A DNA stretch of 64,000 bases from Prosthecobacter sp. (GCA_017853885.1 JAFMIR010000014.1:32385-96384), one strand, 5' to 3'. Shown: positions 7,959 to 16,395, counted from the stretch's first letter. Program-made: numbers and translations. Notes: generated by a model not told the origin, from the sequence alone.

Positions 7959-9752
7959 CTAAACTGCCCATGCAGGCTTTGCAGCCTCAAATGTCATCAT
8001 CTGGCCATCAAGAGGGTGCTTGAGCTTGAGCCTCCAAGCGTGCAGGCAAAGCGGCGATGCACCGACGGGCAAGGTCTGAACCTCTCCTGTGCCGCCTTCT
8101 GCAGGATAAGCCGCATCTCCAATGATCGGATACCCAAGGTGCCTGAGGTGCAGACGAATTTGATTCGTGCGGCCTGTAAGTGGCCACGCTTCAACCAACG
8201 ACGTGCCATCCGCCTCACGGCGGAGCACTCGAAACTGCGTAACTGCCATTTGACCATCTTCCGTGATCTCACGCCCTCCCAACTTGCCGGCTTCAGCACT
8301 CACAGGCGCATCGCAGGCCAGAGCATCGAGATGAGGATGTCCACGCACCCGGGCGAGATACACTTTTTCGATCTCACCACGCTCAAACTGCGGCTGCACC
8401 AGACGCGCGAAGTGCCGCGTCTTGGCAAACACAACTACACCCGTTGTGTTCGCATCCAAGCGGTGGATGGAGCGAGGCATCCGTGGATGCAGGGCTGTAT
8501 TCAGAATGTATTGCAGGCTGTTTCGACAAAAGCGTCCTCCTTCATGCATGGGCAACGGCGCAGGCTTATGCAAAACCAGCAGCACCTCGTCTTCAAACAA
8601 CACCTTCACATCCGGGTTCACAGCAGGCTCCAGCTGTGCAGGCTTGAGATGCCGGAAATGCTCCCCTGCTCTGACGAGCTGAGTCGTGCCAATAGGCGTC
8701 CCGTCTTTGTTGGTGATGCGCCCTTCCTCAAAGGCCCTCTGCCATTCCGTACGGTCGGTGTGCGGCAAGATATGGCAGATGGCATCCAAGACCGTCATGC
8801 GGTCACAGGCTGCAGGAATATGAAACGGCCGCACATGATCATAAGGCACACAGCCTGGCTGAGAATCCGCCATGCGTCGAATGGCTGCTTCAGTTGTCGC
8901 ACGACGTGTTTCATGCTGCTGCTCATTCGTTTGAAAACAGTAGGGGCAGGATACATGCGGAACATACCGAGCATCTGACTGCTCATCAGCAGTGAGGGGT
9001 GTCTGGCACACAAAGCATTGCGCGGAAGGCGTCTCCTCCAGCGCGGGATCCACGCCCACCCGCTGGTCAAACACAAAACACTCTCCTTCGTAATGGGCTG
9101 ATCCGCATTCCTCAAAATACTTCAGGATGCCGCCATCGAGTTGCCAGACCTGCTCAAAGCCCTGCTGCTCCATGAATGGCGCCGCTTTCTCACAGCGGAT
9201 GCCGCCAGTGCAAAAAGTCACGATGGGCTTTTTCTTCCATTCCTCAGGCAATTTCGCCACCGCATTTGGAAACTCGCGAAAGTGATCTACTTGGGCCGGC
9301 ACCGCACCTTTGAAGGTGCCCATCTTCACCTCGTAATCATTGCGCGTGTCATAGAGCAGCACTTCTCGACCCTCATCGAGCCACCTCTTGAGCTCCTGAG
9401 GTGAAAGACGCGGAGAGGTGTATCTCGCTGGGTCGATCCCATCCACGCCAAAAGCAATGATCTCTTTTTTGATGCGCACCAGCATTCGACGGAAAGGCTG
9501 CTGCTCGCTCAGGCTCACCTTGGGCTTTAAGTCGGCCAAGCCCGGTATTGAACGCAGCTCCGTAACCAGCGTTTCTACAGCTTCACCTGACCCTGAAATG
9601 AATAGATTAACACCCTCTGAGCTTAGCAGAATCGTTCCTTTCAATCCCTGCTCTTTGCACAGTCTCAACAAGCGAATGCGCAGTTCCTTCAGCCCCGTCA
9701 TCGGCGCAAATTGATAGGTCGAAATGTTCGTGATGGGCTTGGATGGCGTCAC
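7959..9752 (-). CDS. TrhO-RluA fusion: tRNA U34 hydroxylase plus pseudouridine synthase
   Basis: A 597-residue fusion. Residues 1-290 form a TrhO/YceA-type rhodanese protein: N-terminal G-T-I-L-L-S-S-E-G-V-N, rhodanese loop T-F-C-T-G-G-I-R-C with the catalytic Cys at about 181, and a C-terminal Cys4 site (C246/C249, C269/C272). TrhO hydroxylates U34 of certain tRNAs with O2. Residues 315-597 are an RluA-family RNA pseudouridine synthase with an S4-like region (about 318-375), catalytic S-I-H-R-L-D-A-N-T-T-G (Asp at about 433) and G-R-T-N-Q-I-R-L-H-L-R-H-L-G-Y-P. Both active sites look intact. The start is GTG; TrhO proteins begin similarly close to this point. The RNA target of the RluA half cannot be told from sequence. 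Confidence 0.88.
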   Translation of the reverse strand: MTPSKPITNISTYQFAPMTGLKELRIRLLRLCKEQGLKGTILLSSEGVNLFISGSGEAVETLVTELRSIPGLADLKPKVSLSEQQPFRRMLVRIKKEIIAFGVDGIDPARYTSPRLSPQELKRWLDEGREVLLYDTRNDYEVKMGTFKGAVPAQVDHFREFPNAVAKLPEEWKKKPIVTFCTGGIRCEKAAPFMEQQGFEQVWQLDGGILKYFEECGSAHYEGECFVFDQRVGVDPALEETPSAQCFVCQTPLTADEQSDARYVPHVSCPYCFQTNEQQHETRRATTEAAIRRMADSQPGCVPYDHVRPFHIPAACDRMTVLDAICHILPHTDRTEWQRAFEEGRITNKDGTPIGTTQLVRAGEHFRHLKPAQLEPAVNPDVKVLFEDEVLLVLHKPAPLPMHEGGRFCRNSLQYILNTALHPRMPRSIHRLDANTTGVVVFAKTRHFARLVQPQFERGEIEKVYLARVRGHPHLDALACDAPVSAEAGKLGGREITEDGQMAVTQFRVLRREADGTSLVEAWPLTGRTNQIRLHLRHLGYPIIGDAAYPAEGGTGEVQTLPVGASPLCLHAWRLKLKHPLDGQMMTFEAAKPAWAV

Positions 9753-9994
9753 CGCCGCTCAAAAACACACCTTTTTCAATCATGCGAGTAAAAATCCGAC
9801 GCCATCTTGGCGAAACTTGTCTCAGCCCAATTCCTTACACTGCTCAGCGCCTGTGCTTGAACTTGCTGTGCCATGCATCGGCCGAATGATCGCTGCCAGA
9901 AAAGTGTCTCGACTTGCGCATGGATAATCTAGGACTGCCAAGCATTTAGAATGCTTGCACCAGCGTCAATGGCCGGTGGCTTTGCCTCCCAAGG
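9753..9994. other. intergenic with an 8-bp stem-loop
   Basis: This gap separates pyrD from the TrhO-RluA gene, both on the minus strand. It holds a perfect inverted repeat CAAGCATT/AATGCTTG with a 3-base loop (9939-9957). There is no T-run, so it is a processing or stability hairpin at best. Nothing else is evident. Confidence 0.5.
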
Positions 9995-11023
9995 TCATTT
10001 CATGGAAAGCTCGGCAAGCGATTCGCGGATCAAAGCTGGCCCACGGAAGACCAGCCCAGTGTATATCTGAACGAGCTCGGCACCATGCTGAATCTTGTCG
10101 GACGCATCTCTTCCATCTAGGATACCGCCAACGCCAACGAGTGGAATACTCGGCTTCAAGAGCCTTCGGAAAGCTTGTAGAATGAGCGTGGATTTGTCAC
10201 GCACGGGAGCGCCGCTCAGGCCACCAGCCTCATTCGCCAGAGGATGTCCCGCAACAACTTCGCGATCAATCGTGGTGTTGGTGGCGATGACTCCATCAAG
10301 GTTGATTTCGTTGATCACACGGGCCAGCGATTCGATTTGAAGATCGTTCAGGTCCGGGGCGATCTTGACGAGCAGTGGCACTCTTTTGCCATATTCTGCC
10401 TGGAGCAAAGCCTGCTGTGTCTTTAAAGTGGTTAGCAGATGCCTCACAGCATCTTCAGCTTGAAGATCCCGCAGGCCCTTAGTGTTTGGGCTGGAGATGT
10501 TCACAGTGATGTAATCCGCTGTGCGGTAGGCGGCCTTCAAGCAGAACGCATAGTCATTCACTGCACTCTCGTTCGGAGTGTCAAAGTTTTTTCCAATGTT
10601 TACACCGACGATTGCCTCGGAGCGCCTCTTTTCGAGGCGCTTCACAGCGCTGATGATGCCCGGGTTATTGAACCCCATGCGATTGATGAGAGCCTTGTGT
10701 TCCGGCAAACGGAAGAGACGCGGCTTGGCATTCCCAGGCTGCGGGCGCGGAGTGAGCGTGCCCACCTCGACATGACCCAAGCCAAGCGCAGCCCAAGCAT
10801 CCACGGCGCTAGCAGATTTATCCATGCCTGCGGCGAGGCCGAGACGGTTTGGAAAGGTCAGCCCCATGCACGAGACAGGTGCAGCCGAGACTCCGACAGA
10901 GCGCAGGAGCCCAAGCTTGTGCGAAATGACCATCATCTTCACGGTCAGTGAGTGCGCCGTTTCTGCGTCGAGGCGAAAGAGCCAAGGCTTAAGGGCGGGG
11001 TAGATGAGTTCCAGCCAAGTCAT
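9995..11023 (-). CDS. pyrD: dihydroorotate dehydrogenase (quinone), class 2
   Basis: A 342-residue FMN enzyme oxidising dihydroorotate to orotate with quinone in pyrimidine synthesis. The N-terminal helix P-W-L-F-R-L-D-A-E-T-A-H is the membrane-association segment of class 2 enzymes. FMN/active-site segments are G-L-A-A-G-M-D-K, V-E-V-G-T-L-T-P-R-P-Q-P-G-N, I-N-R-M-G-F-N-N and V-N-I-S-S-P-N-T-K-G-L-R, the class 2 catalytic Ser region. Length is typical. The gene starts 3 bases after the stop of the upstream GDSL esterase, so the two are cotranscribed. Confidence 0.95.
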   Translation of the reverse strand: MTWLELIYPALKPWLFRLDAETAHSLTVKMMVISHKLGLLRSVGVSAAPVSCMGLTFPNRLGLAAGMDKSASAVDAWAALGLGHVEVGTLTPRPQPGNAKPRLFRLPEHKALINRMGFNNPGIISAVKRLEKRRSEAIVGVNIGKNFDTPNESAVNDYAFCLKAAYRTADYITVNISSPNTKGLRDLQAEDAVRHLLTTLKTQQALLQAEYGKRVPLLVKIAPDLNDLQIESLARVINEINLDGVIATNTTIDREVVAGHPLANEAGGLSGAPVRDKSTLILQAFRRLLKPSIPLVGVGGILDGRDASDKIQHGAELVQIYTGLVFRGPALIRESLAELSMK

Positions 11024-11026
11024 GAT

Positions 11027-11674
11027 TCAAAAGAGAGCTTTGATTTTCTCTGCAACGGCTTTGCCCAGCTTTTGATGTGCTGCCGCGTCGAGGTGGATGC
11101 CATCGACCGGGCTCGGCGTGATGATCTCCTGTGTGTTCAAGTAGGCACAGCCGAGGGTGGCTGCGACGGCTTCGTAGTGTTTCGGCAGTTGCTGGCTCCT
11201 TGCTTGAGCATCAGTGAGCTTTGCTTCGAGATCAGGAAGGTGCGAGAGCTGGCCTATGGTCGGTGGACACATAAGAAGCAAGCGTGGCGGTTTGGCCGCG
11301 AGACCGGCATCACTGCCCAATACGGTCTGCACAAGGATTTTTGCCCCGGCGGCGATTTCCGAGGGCGAGACGCCGAAAACATTTTTGAGGTCGTTCGTGC
11401 CCAGCATGAGCACCACGAGGTCGAGCGGCTTATGTGACTCCAAAAGAGCCGGGAGCACGGCTTTGGCGTTCCGGACTAGGGCAAAAGGATCGTCGTGCAC
11501 CGTCGTGCGGCCGTTCTGGCCTTCTTCGATGATCCGGAAGCCTTCACCGAGCTCGCGGGCCAGCACGCCGGTCCACCGCACATCGTGAGGGTGCCGCCGC
11601 GGATAACTCTCTGTGATACTTTCCGGGATGAATCCCCAAGTGTTCGAATCTCCAAAGCAGAGGATATTTTTCAT
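11027..11674 (-). CDS. SGNH/GDSL hydrolase, arylesterase-like
   Basis: A 215-residue hydrolase with block I I-L-C-F-G-D-S-N-T-W-G (catalytic Ser10), an Asn-containing block L-M-L-G-T-N-D, and a C-terminal D-G-I-H-L-D-A-A-A-H with the catalytic Asp/His. The P-R-R-H-P-H-D-V-R-W-T-G region resembles arylesterase/acyl-CoA thioesterase-type SGNH proteins, so it probably acts on a short-chain ester or acyl substrate. No signal peptide is visible, implying a cytoplasmic site. It has one of the clearest Shine-Dalgarno sequences in the window (AAGGAGG ending 5 bases before ATG). It is divergent from rpmJ and probably cotranscribed with pyrD. Confidence 0.85.
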   Translation of the reverse strand: MKNILCFGDSNTWGFIPESITESYPRRHPHDVRWTGVLARELGEGFRIIEEGQNGRTTVHDDPFALVRNAKAVLPALLESHKPLDLVVLMLGTNDLKNVFGVSPSEIAAGAKILVQTVLGSDAGLAAKPPRLLLMCPPTIGQLSHLPDLEAKLTDAQARSQQLPKHYEAVAATLGCAYLNTQEIITPSPVDGIHLDAAAHQKLGKAVAEKIKALF

Positions 11675-11677
11675 GAA

Positions 11678-11685
11678 ATCCTCCT
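11678..11685 (-). promoter_or_regulatory. strong Shine-Dalgarno of the GDSL gene
   Basis: The minus strand reads TAAGGAGGATTTC immediately before the ATG at 11674. This near-perfect SD with good spacing fixes the start and stands out against the weak or missing SDs of most other genes here. Confidence 0.75.
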
Positions 11686-11823
11686 TATGAGCAAGACAGG
11701 CTCAAACGCACCGGAAAACTGTGAAAATCTGGCTTGCGCGAGATTTCTTCTGTGGTAGGCATCCTGCCCCCTTGCTCCGGCTAAGGGCTTTTGATTGTTT
11801 CTCCCATCAGCAATCTTCTTCCA

Positions 11824-11937
11824 ATGCGAGTCCGCACTTCTGTCAAACCTCTCTGCGAACTTTGCCGCGTGATCCGTCGCGCGGGCATTGTTCGTGTCGT
11901 CTGCAAAAACCCGCGCCACAAGCAGCGCCAAGGTTGA
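11824..11937 (+). CDS. rpmJ: 50S ribosomal protein bL36
   Basis: A 37-residue protein: [14 protein letters not shown], ending [10 protein letters not shown]. The zinc ligands Cys11, Cys14, Cys27 and His32 are all present, so this is the zinc-containing form. It is the first gene of the rpmJ-rpsM-rpsK-rpsD run, 24 bases before rpsM. In many bacteria it is preceded by infA or secY; here the upstream neighbour is a divergent esterase gene. Confidence 0.95.
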   Translation: MRVRTSVKPLCELCRVIRRAGIVRVVCKNPRHKQRQG

Positions 11938-11961
11938 TTTTTCACCTCAATACACGTTCTT

Positions 11962-12339
11962 ATGCCCCGCCTGCTCGGAGTCGAAATCCCCAACGACAAA
12001 AAGATCGAGTACTCGTTGCCCTACATTTACGGCATCGGTCTCCCCATCAGCCGCAAAGTTCTTGCCGCGACGAAGATTGATCCAAACACCCGCGCTGGTG
12101 AGCTCACCGATGAGCAGATCGCTCTGATCACACAGGTCATCCAAGGCATGAAGTTGCCGATCGAAGGTGACCTTCGCCGCGAGATTCAGATGCACATGAA
12201 ACGCATATTGGGCATCAACTGCTACCGTGCTCACCGCCATCGCCGCGGTCTTCCTGTGCGCGGTCAGCGCACGCATACCAACGCTCGCACTCGCAAAGGA
12301 CCGCGTAAGACCGTTGGTGCCCAGAAGGCCTCTAAGTAA
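11962..12339 (+). CDS. rpsM: 30S ribosomal protein uS13
   Basis: A 125-residue head protein of the small subunit. It has the expected M-P-R-L-L-G-V-E-I-P-N-D-K-K start, Y-I-Y-G-I-G helix region, and basic C-terminal tail H-R-R-G-L-P-V-R-G-Q-R-T-H-T-N-A-R-T-R-K that contacts the P-site tRNA. It follows rpmJ and precedes rpsK in the conserved alpha-operon order. Confidence 0.97.
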   Translation: MPRLLGVEIPNDKKIEYSLPYIYGIGLPISRKVLAATKIDPNTRAGELTDEQIALITQVIQGMKLPIEGDLRREIQMHMKRILGINCYRAHRHRRGLPVRGQRTHTNARTRKGPRKTVGAQKASK

Positions 12340-12366
12340 TCCTCAACGCCAAGCACTTTATCCAAC

Positions 12367-12897
12367 ATGGCTGACGAAATCATACCGGCACCCCCCGCTG
12401 AAGCTACGGCTGCACCTACTCCGGCCCCCGCCATACCTGCGGCTGACAAACAACCCACCAGTGGCGATCGCCAAGTGTCTCAGAGCATATGGGCTGAGAT
12501 CGGCGGTGAGGAAGAAGGCTCCAAAATTGTTAAGGCCAAGGGTTCCAAAAATGTTACCAGTGGCATTGTTCACGTCAAAGCCACCTTCAACAATACCATC
12601 GTCACGGTAACGGATAAAACAGGAGCGAAAATCGGCTCTTCCTCCGCTGGCAAGATGGGCTTCCGAGGTTCCCGCAAGGGCACAGCCTACGCCGCTCAAG
12701 TTGTTGCACAGGATGCCTGCCGCCAAGCCATGGGTCACGGTCTTCGCGAAGCTGAAGTGCGCCTCAACGGCCCTGGTTCAGGACGTGAATCCGCCGTGCG
12801 CGCCGTGCAAGCCCTCGGTGTCGAAGTGACGGCCATCAAAGATGTCACCCCCATTCCGCACAATGGCTGCCGCCCGCCCCAGTCCCGTCGCGTCTAA
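12367..12897 (+). CDS. rpsK: 30S ribosomal protein uS11 with N-terminal extension
   Basis: A 176-residue uS11. The conserved core starts near residue 60 ([20 protein letters not shown]) and ends with the universal P-H-N-G-C-R-P-P motif. In front is an extension of about 48 residues, Ala/Pro-rich (about 8-30) then acidic (G-G-E-E-E-G near 46-51), absent from typical 125-130-residue bacterial uS11. The ATG at 12367 is 27 bases after rpsM; no in-frame ATG lies between it and the core, so the long form is likely made unless an alternative start is used. uS11 is in the platform of the small subunit near the mRNA exit. Confidence 0.93.
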   Translation: MADEIIPAPPAEATAAPTPAPAIPAADKQPTSGDRQVSQSIWAEIGGEEEGSKIVKAKGSKNVTSGIVHVKATFNNTIVTVTDKTGAKIGSSSAGKMGFRGSRKGTAYAAQVVAQDACRQAMGHGLREAEVRLNGPGSGRESAVRAVQALGVEVTAIKDVTPIPHNGCRPPQSRRV

Positions 12898-12925
12898 TTT
12901 GAATTCTTTTCCCCTTATCTGACTC

Positions 12926-13537
12926 ATGGCTCGCTACACAGGACCTCGTGAAAAAATCGCTCGCCGTTTCGGTGTTGCGCTTTTTGGCCCCTCCAAAGCT
13001 CTCGAATTGCGCAATTTCCCCCCCGGTCAGCACGGTGCCCGTAACACTCGCCGTAAGACCTCGGAATACGGCACCGCCCTAATTGAGAAGCAGAAACTCC
13101 GCTTCCAGTATGGAGTACTCGAAAAACAATTTCGTCGCTTCTTCGCAGAGGCCCAACGCCGCAAAGGCGTAACCGGTGAAATTCTTCTACAGATGCTCGA
13201 GCTCCGCCTCGACAACGTTTGCTATCGCATGGGTTTCGCAAACACGCGTTTTGCCGCTCGTCAGCTCGTCTCCCACCGTCATATTACTGTAAACGGCAAA
13301 GTCGTGAACATTGCCAGCTACCAATGCAAGGCAGGCGATGTTGTGTCGGTGAAGAATGCTCCGCGCTCGCAACAGCTTGTCAGCAAGTTCTTGGAAATGA
13401 CCGCAGGCTCCCCCACCTCCGACTGGATGACGGTGGACCGAGATGCCGTGAAGGGCACTGTCAATCGAGCCCCTGTGCGTGAGGAGATCGCTCCTATTGC
13501 GAACGAACAGCTTGTCGTCGAATTGTATTCTCGCTGA
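12926..13537 (+). CDS. rpsD: 30S ribosomal protein uS4, zinc-free form
   Basis: A 203-residue primary rRNA-binding and assembly protein. It starts M-A-R-Y-T-G-P-R-E-K-I-A-R-R-F-G, and has N-F-P-P-G-Q-H-G, followed by an S4 domain (about 92-155: L-E-L-R-L-D-N-V-C-Y-R-M-G-F-A). The N-terminal region lacks the four cysteines of the zinc-binding form. In other bacteria uS4 also represses its own operon by binding the leader; that leader was not identified. It is the last gene of the cluster and is followed by a strong terminator rather than rpoA. Confidence 0.97.
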   Translation: MARYTGPREKIARRFGVALFGPSKALELRNFPPGQHGARNTRRKTSEYGTALIEKQKLRFQYGVLEKQFRRFFAEAQRRKGVTGEILLQMLELRLDNVCYRMGFANTRFAARQLVSHRHITVNGKVVNIASYQCKAGDVVSVKNAPRSQQLVSKFLEMTAGSPTSDWMTVDRDAVKGTVNRAPVREEIAPIANEQLVVELYSR

Positions 13538-13565
13538 TTCTTCAACGGAGTGCATTTTCTTCTTC

Positions 13566-13593
13566 AAAAGGGACGCTTCCGAGCGTCCCTTTT
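13566..13593 (+). terminator. rho-independent terminator of the ribosomal operon
   Basis: A perfect 12-bp stem AAAAGGGACGCT/AGCGTCCCTTTT with loop TCCG, ending in TTTT, 28 bases after the rpsD stop. It closes the operon on the plus strand, before the DUF971 gene. Confidence 0.9.
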
Positions 13594-13642
13594 GCATTCC
13601 CAACGTCGGAATGATTACTTTTACCCCTAGCAAGCACCTTTC

Positions 13643-13945
13643 ATGTCCCCCAACCGCATCGAACTCATCGGAAACGAAGTCGCCATTCTCTGGAGTGATG
13701 GGCATGAGCAATTCATCGTCATGGAAAAGCTGCGCGCCGCTTCACCAAGCGCTGAAAACACCGGGGAACGAGACCTCTTAGGCCGCCAATATGGTGGTAG
13801 CACGCAAAAAAACTTCCCTTCTGTTACCGTGCGAGACTGGCGGATGATTGGTGGATATGCCATCCAGTTTGATTTCAGCGATGGTCACAACACCGGACTC
13901 TACACCTTCGACTATCTGCGAATGCTCGATGCTCCAGCCAGCTAA
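13643..13945 (+). CDS. DUF971 (GBBH-like N-terminal) protein
   Basis: A 100-residue stand-alone DUF971 protein. It has I-L-W-S-D-G-H-E early, the L-R-A-A-S-P-S-A-E segment, and the C-terminal hallmark G-G-Y-A-I-Q-F-D-F-S-D-G-H-N-T-G-L-Y-T-F-D-Y-L-R. The fold also occurs at the N-terminus of gamma-butyrobetaine hydroxylase; solo forms have been linked to iron-sulfur or general housekeeping roles but are not well characterised. It follows the ribosomal operon terminator and converges with mcsB. Confidence 0.88.
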   Translation: MSPNRIELIGNEVAILWSDGHEQFIVMEKLRAASPSAENTGERDLLGRQYGGSTQKNFPSVTVRDWRMIGGYAIQFDFSDGHNTGLYTFDYLRMLDAPAS

Positions 13946-14036
13946 GCGTGTCAGAAACTCTCCAACTTCACAGTCCTAGCAATAGAGACGCCAAAAGTCT
14001 TGGAACACTTTTACATTCTCGTGAAACACACCACCC

Positions 14037-15131
14037 CTATGAAGCTCCAGACGGAGGCGCTGGATTTGTCGGGCCCGTGATGGCCTGCAATCGGGAACGG
14101 GTGATTTCCGCACGTGCGACATCACGTTCTTCAGGGGAAAGTTCTCGATCGGCACCGAGTTGAAGATGTGCGGGCTGAATTTCGAGCAGAAGCAAGTCTA
14201 GCAAACTGCGGTCGCAGTTGGTGATGATGTCGAGATCGGCTCCCAAGCGTAACATGGATAACAAATTCAACGCCTCTTTTGAAGTAAGCACATGAGCGTA
14301 GCGCAAGATGGCGTAGGCGCGGCCCACTTGGTCACTGAGCATGGTCTGATGGTCTTCGATCAGTTTTGCGCGAGCAGTCTGCTCACTACGAATCACTCCC
14401 TCGATGACTTTTTCAATTTGCGTGATGATCTCCGGCTCAGATTCGCCCAGTGTGTGCTGGTTGGAGATTTGGAACAGATTGCCCAGCGCCTCAGTGCCCT
14501 CGCCGTACAGACCGCGCACGGCAAGACCGATCTTACCGACGGCCTTGATGACCGGATTGATTTGATCCAGCAGAACGAGAGCCGGTAGGTGAACCATCAC
14601 GGAAGCACGCATCCCGGTGCCAAGATTGGTCGGGCAGGCGGTGAGGAATCCGAGAGTGCCATCAAAAGCATATGGCAAAGCCGCATCCATCTCTGTATCA
14701 ATACGATCGACGAGCTCGTACGCTCCGCGGAGATTCAATCCGGGACGGATACCTTGGAGACGGAAGTGATCCTCCTCATTGATCATGACTGAGATACTCT
14801 GCTTGCGATCAATCACCACGGCGCAACCCGTGGTGCGGGCCGCATGCTCACGACTGACTAGATGCCGCTCCACAAGCACTTGTTTACGGATTTTGCTCAG
14901 CTCTGTGTAATCGACACTGTATCCATCTCGCATCTCCGGCAATTCCTCAACTACAGGCCGAGCAGCTTTCAGCAGTTCGATGCGCTGATGCTCCTGCGAG
15001 AAGCCGGGAAAAGGAAATCCACGCAGATTACGAGCCAGCCTCACACGCGAGGTCATGACGATCTCAGAGTGTGGACCACTGCCCTTCATCCAATCGGCAG
15101 GGTTTTTAATCAGGGTGGAAAATCGCATCAT
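14037..15131 (-). CDS. mcsB: protein arginine kinase McsB
   Basis: A 364-residue ATP:guanidino phosphotransferase-family kinase that phosphorylates arginines in proteins, tagging them for ClpCP degradation in Gram-positive bacteria. Family features are V-M-T-S-R-V-R-L-A-R-N-L, the catalytic-loop cysteine in T-A-C-P-T-N-L-G-T-G-M-R-A-S-V and N-E-E-D-H-F-R-L-Q. The C-terminal E-R-D-V-A-R-A segment matches the R-D-x-x-R-A allosteric phosphoarginine site. It lies 27 bases downstream of mcsA in the same direction. No ctsR or clpC is adjacent. Confidence 0.93.
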   Translation of the reverse strand: MMRFSTLIKNPADWMKGSGPHSEIVMTSRVRLARNLRGFPFPGFSQEHQRIELLKAARPVVEELPEMRDGYSVDYTELSKIRKQVLVERHLVSREHAARTTGCAVVIDRKQSISVMINEEDHFRLQGIRPGLNLRGAYELVDRIDTEMDAALPYAFDGTLGFLTACPTNLGTGMRASVMVHLPALVLLDQINPVIKAVGKIGLAVRGLYGEGTEALGNLFQISNQHTLGESEPEIITQIEKVIEGVIRSEQTARAKLIEDHQTMLSDQVGRAYAILRYAHVLTSKEALNLLSMLRLGADLDIITNCDRSLLDLLLLEIQPAHLQLGADRELSPEERDVARAEITRSRLQAITGPTNPAPPSGAS

Positions 15132-15158
15132 GGCATGGCTAGTGAAGGCAGTGTCAGC

Positions 15159-15743
15159 TCATTTGGAGGCGCTGTCTTTTGTCTGCCGATCAATCTCCGC
15201 CTTGATGGTGGCAGCGTCCTCATAGCGCTCTTCTTTAACAGCAAGATCCAGTTCGGCCCGAAGCTTGTTTAGATCAGGTGGAGCAGAAGGTTTTTCCTTG
15301 GGATTGATAGGAGGCGCGGAGGTTGTCGATGTCACCACTGGCAGCACAGCGGCTGGAACGCTGCTGCGGCGTGGTTTAGTCGTTGGGGCGGCAGCAATGA
15401 TAGCGCTGGGTCGCTTACCCACGTGTCGCGTGCCTTTATGCATGCCACGAAGCAGCCCATCCAGCCCTTCACGAAAACTGTCGTAGCATTCAGGACATCC
15501 CATACGACCAATCTTCTTCAACTGAGCCGCCGTGAAACCACATGTTGGGCAGGCGAGGTCGGGCGTTGCCTCCGCACTGCGGATTGTCGAGCTGACAAAA
15601 GCCTCAGCAAGCCCGAAGCCCGTCACCTCGGTCACGCCCTTGGCTTTTGAGCAGGACTCACATAGGTTCACCGTGGTCATTTGACCATTGATGATCTGGG
15701 TGAGGAATACCGTTGCCTCTGCTTCGCAAACATCGCATTTCAT
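15159..15743 (-). CDS. mcsA: McsA-like zinc and UVR-domain activator
   Basis: A 194-residue protein, the usual activator partner of McsB. It has two Cys pairs (C4-x2-C7 and C28-x2-C31), then C-P-T-C near 65 and C-P-E-C near 83, giving two zinc sites. A low-complexity Pro/Ala/Thr-rich linker (about 105-160) leads to a C-terminal UVR motif, L-R-A-E-L-D-L-A-V-K-E-E-R-Y-E-D-A-A. The order mcsA-mcsB matches Firmicutes, but without ctsR or clpC. Confidence 0.9.
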   Translation of the reverse strand: MKCDVCEAEATVFLTQIINGQMTTVNLCESCSKAKGVTEVTGFGLAEAFVSSTIRSAEATPDLACPTCGFTAAQLKKIGRMGCPECYDSFREGLDGLLRGMHKGTRHVGKRPSAIIAAAPTTKPRRSSVPAAVLPVVTSTTSAPPINPKEKPSAPPDLNKLRAELDLAVKEERYEDAATIKAEIDRQTKDSASK

Positions 15744-15780
15744 GGGTTTGATGAATCGTTAGGACGGAGATGGGGGTGCG

Positions 15781-16395
15781 TCAACCAATGCCCTGTTCCA
15801 CTCGCCATTCCGCCAGCGCCTGCTCGAATTCCGAATGCTTGGCAAAGCTGTAATGAAAAGTCCGGAAGCCCAGCCGCGAGGCCGTTTCAATATTGGGCAT
15901 GAGGTCATCCACATAGAAAGTCCGCAACGGATCAAGGCCGAACTTCTCGATCGTAAGCCGGAAGATCTCCTCGCCCGGCTTCGAACATCGCGCCTGGTGC
16001 GAATAGACGCCGTCCGCGAAACACTCAAAGATACCGTAGGTGCGCCAGAAGTAGTCTTTGTGCAGGCCGCTCGTATTCGAAAGCAAATACATCGGCACCT
16101 TGCCCGCAATGGCTGTCAGCGATTTCTTCATCAACAGGTTCTCGCTGAAAATCTCGCACCAGATGGTGATGAACTCCTCAGCCGTTCCAGCGAAACTCGT
16201 GAGCCGCATGCCCTCTCGCACAAATTCTTGGTCATCCATTTGACCATTCTCGTAAGGAACTTTGATGCCATCAAACAAAGCCAGCACTATCTCCTCCGGA
16301 TGTGGACACTTCTCCGCCAGTCGCCGTGCAGCGGGCGCAAAATCAAAATCAATAAGTACTTTCCCAACGTCAGAAACAAAGGTCGGCGCGGACAT
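15781..16395 (-). CDS. HAD-IA family hydrolase
   Basis: A 204-residue HAD hydrolase. Motif I is F-V-S-D-V-G-K-V-L-I-D-F-D: nucleophile Asp present, but the usual second Asp is Gly, as in the YihX-like D-x-G-x-V subgroup. Motif II is L-L-S-N-T-S-G; the motif III lysine is in C-S-K-P-G-E-E-I-F; motif IV is F-Y-V-D-D-L-M-P-N-I. A phosphatase acting on sugar or nucleotide phosphates is likely; substrate unknown. The ATG at 16395 places motif I about six residues from the start, as usual, rather than 16425. It is co-oriented with mcsAB, separated by 37 bases. Confidence 0.82.
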   Translation of the reverse strand: MSAPTFVSDVGKVLIDFDFAPAARRLAEKCPHPEEIVLALFDGIKVPYENGQMDDQEFVREGMRLTSFAGTAEEFITIWCEIFSENLLMKKSLTAIAGKVPMYLLSNTSGLHKDYFWRTYGIFECFADGVYSHQARCSKPGEEIFRLTIEKFGLDPLRTFYVDDLMPNIETASRLGFRTFHYSFAKHSEFEQALAEWRVEQGIG

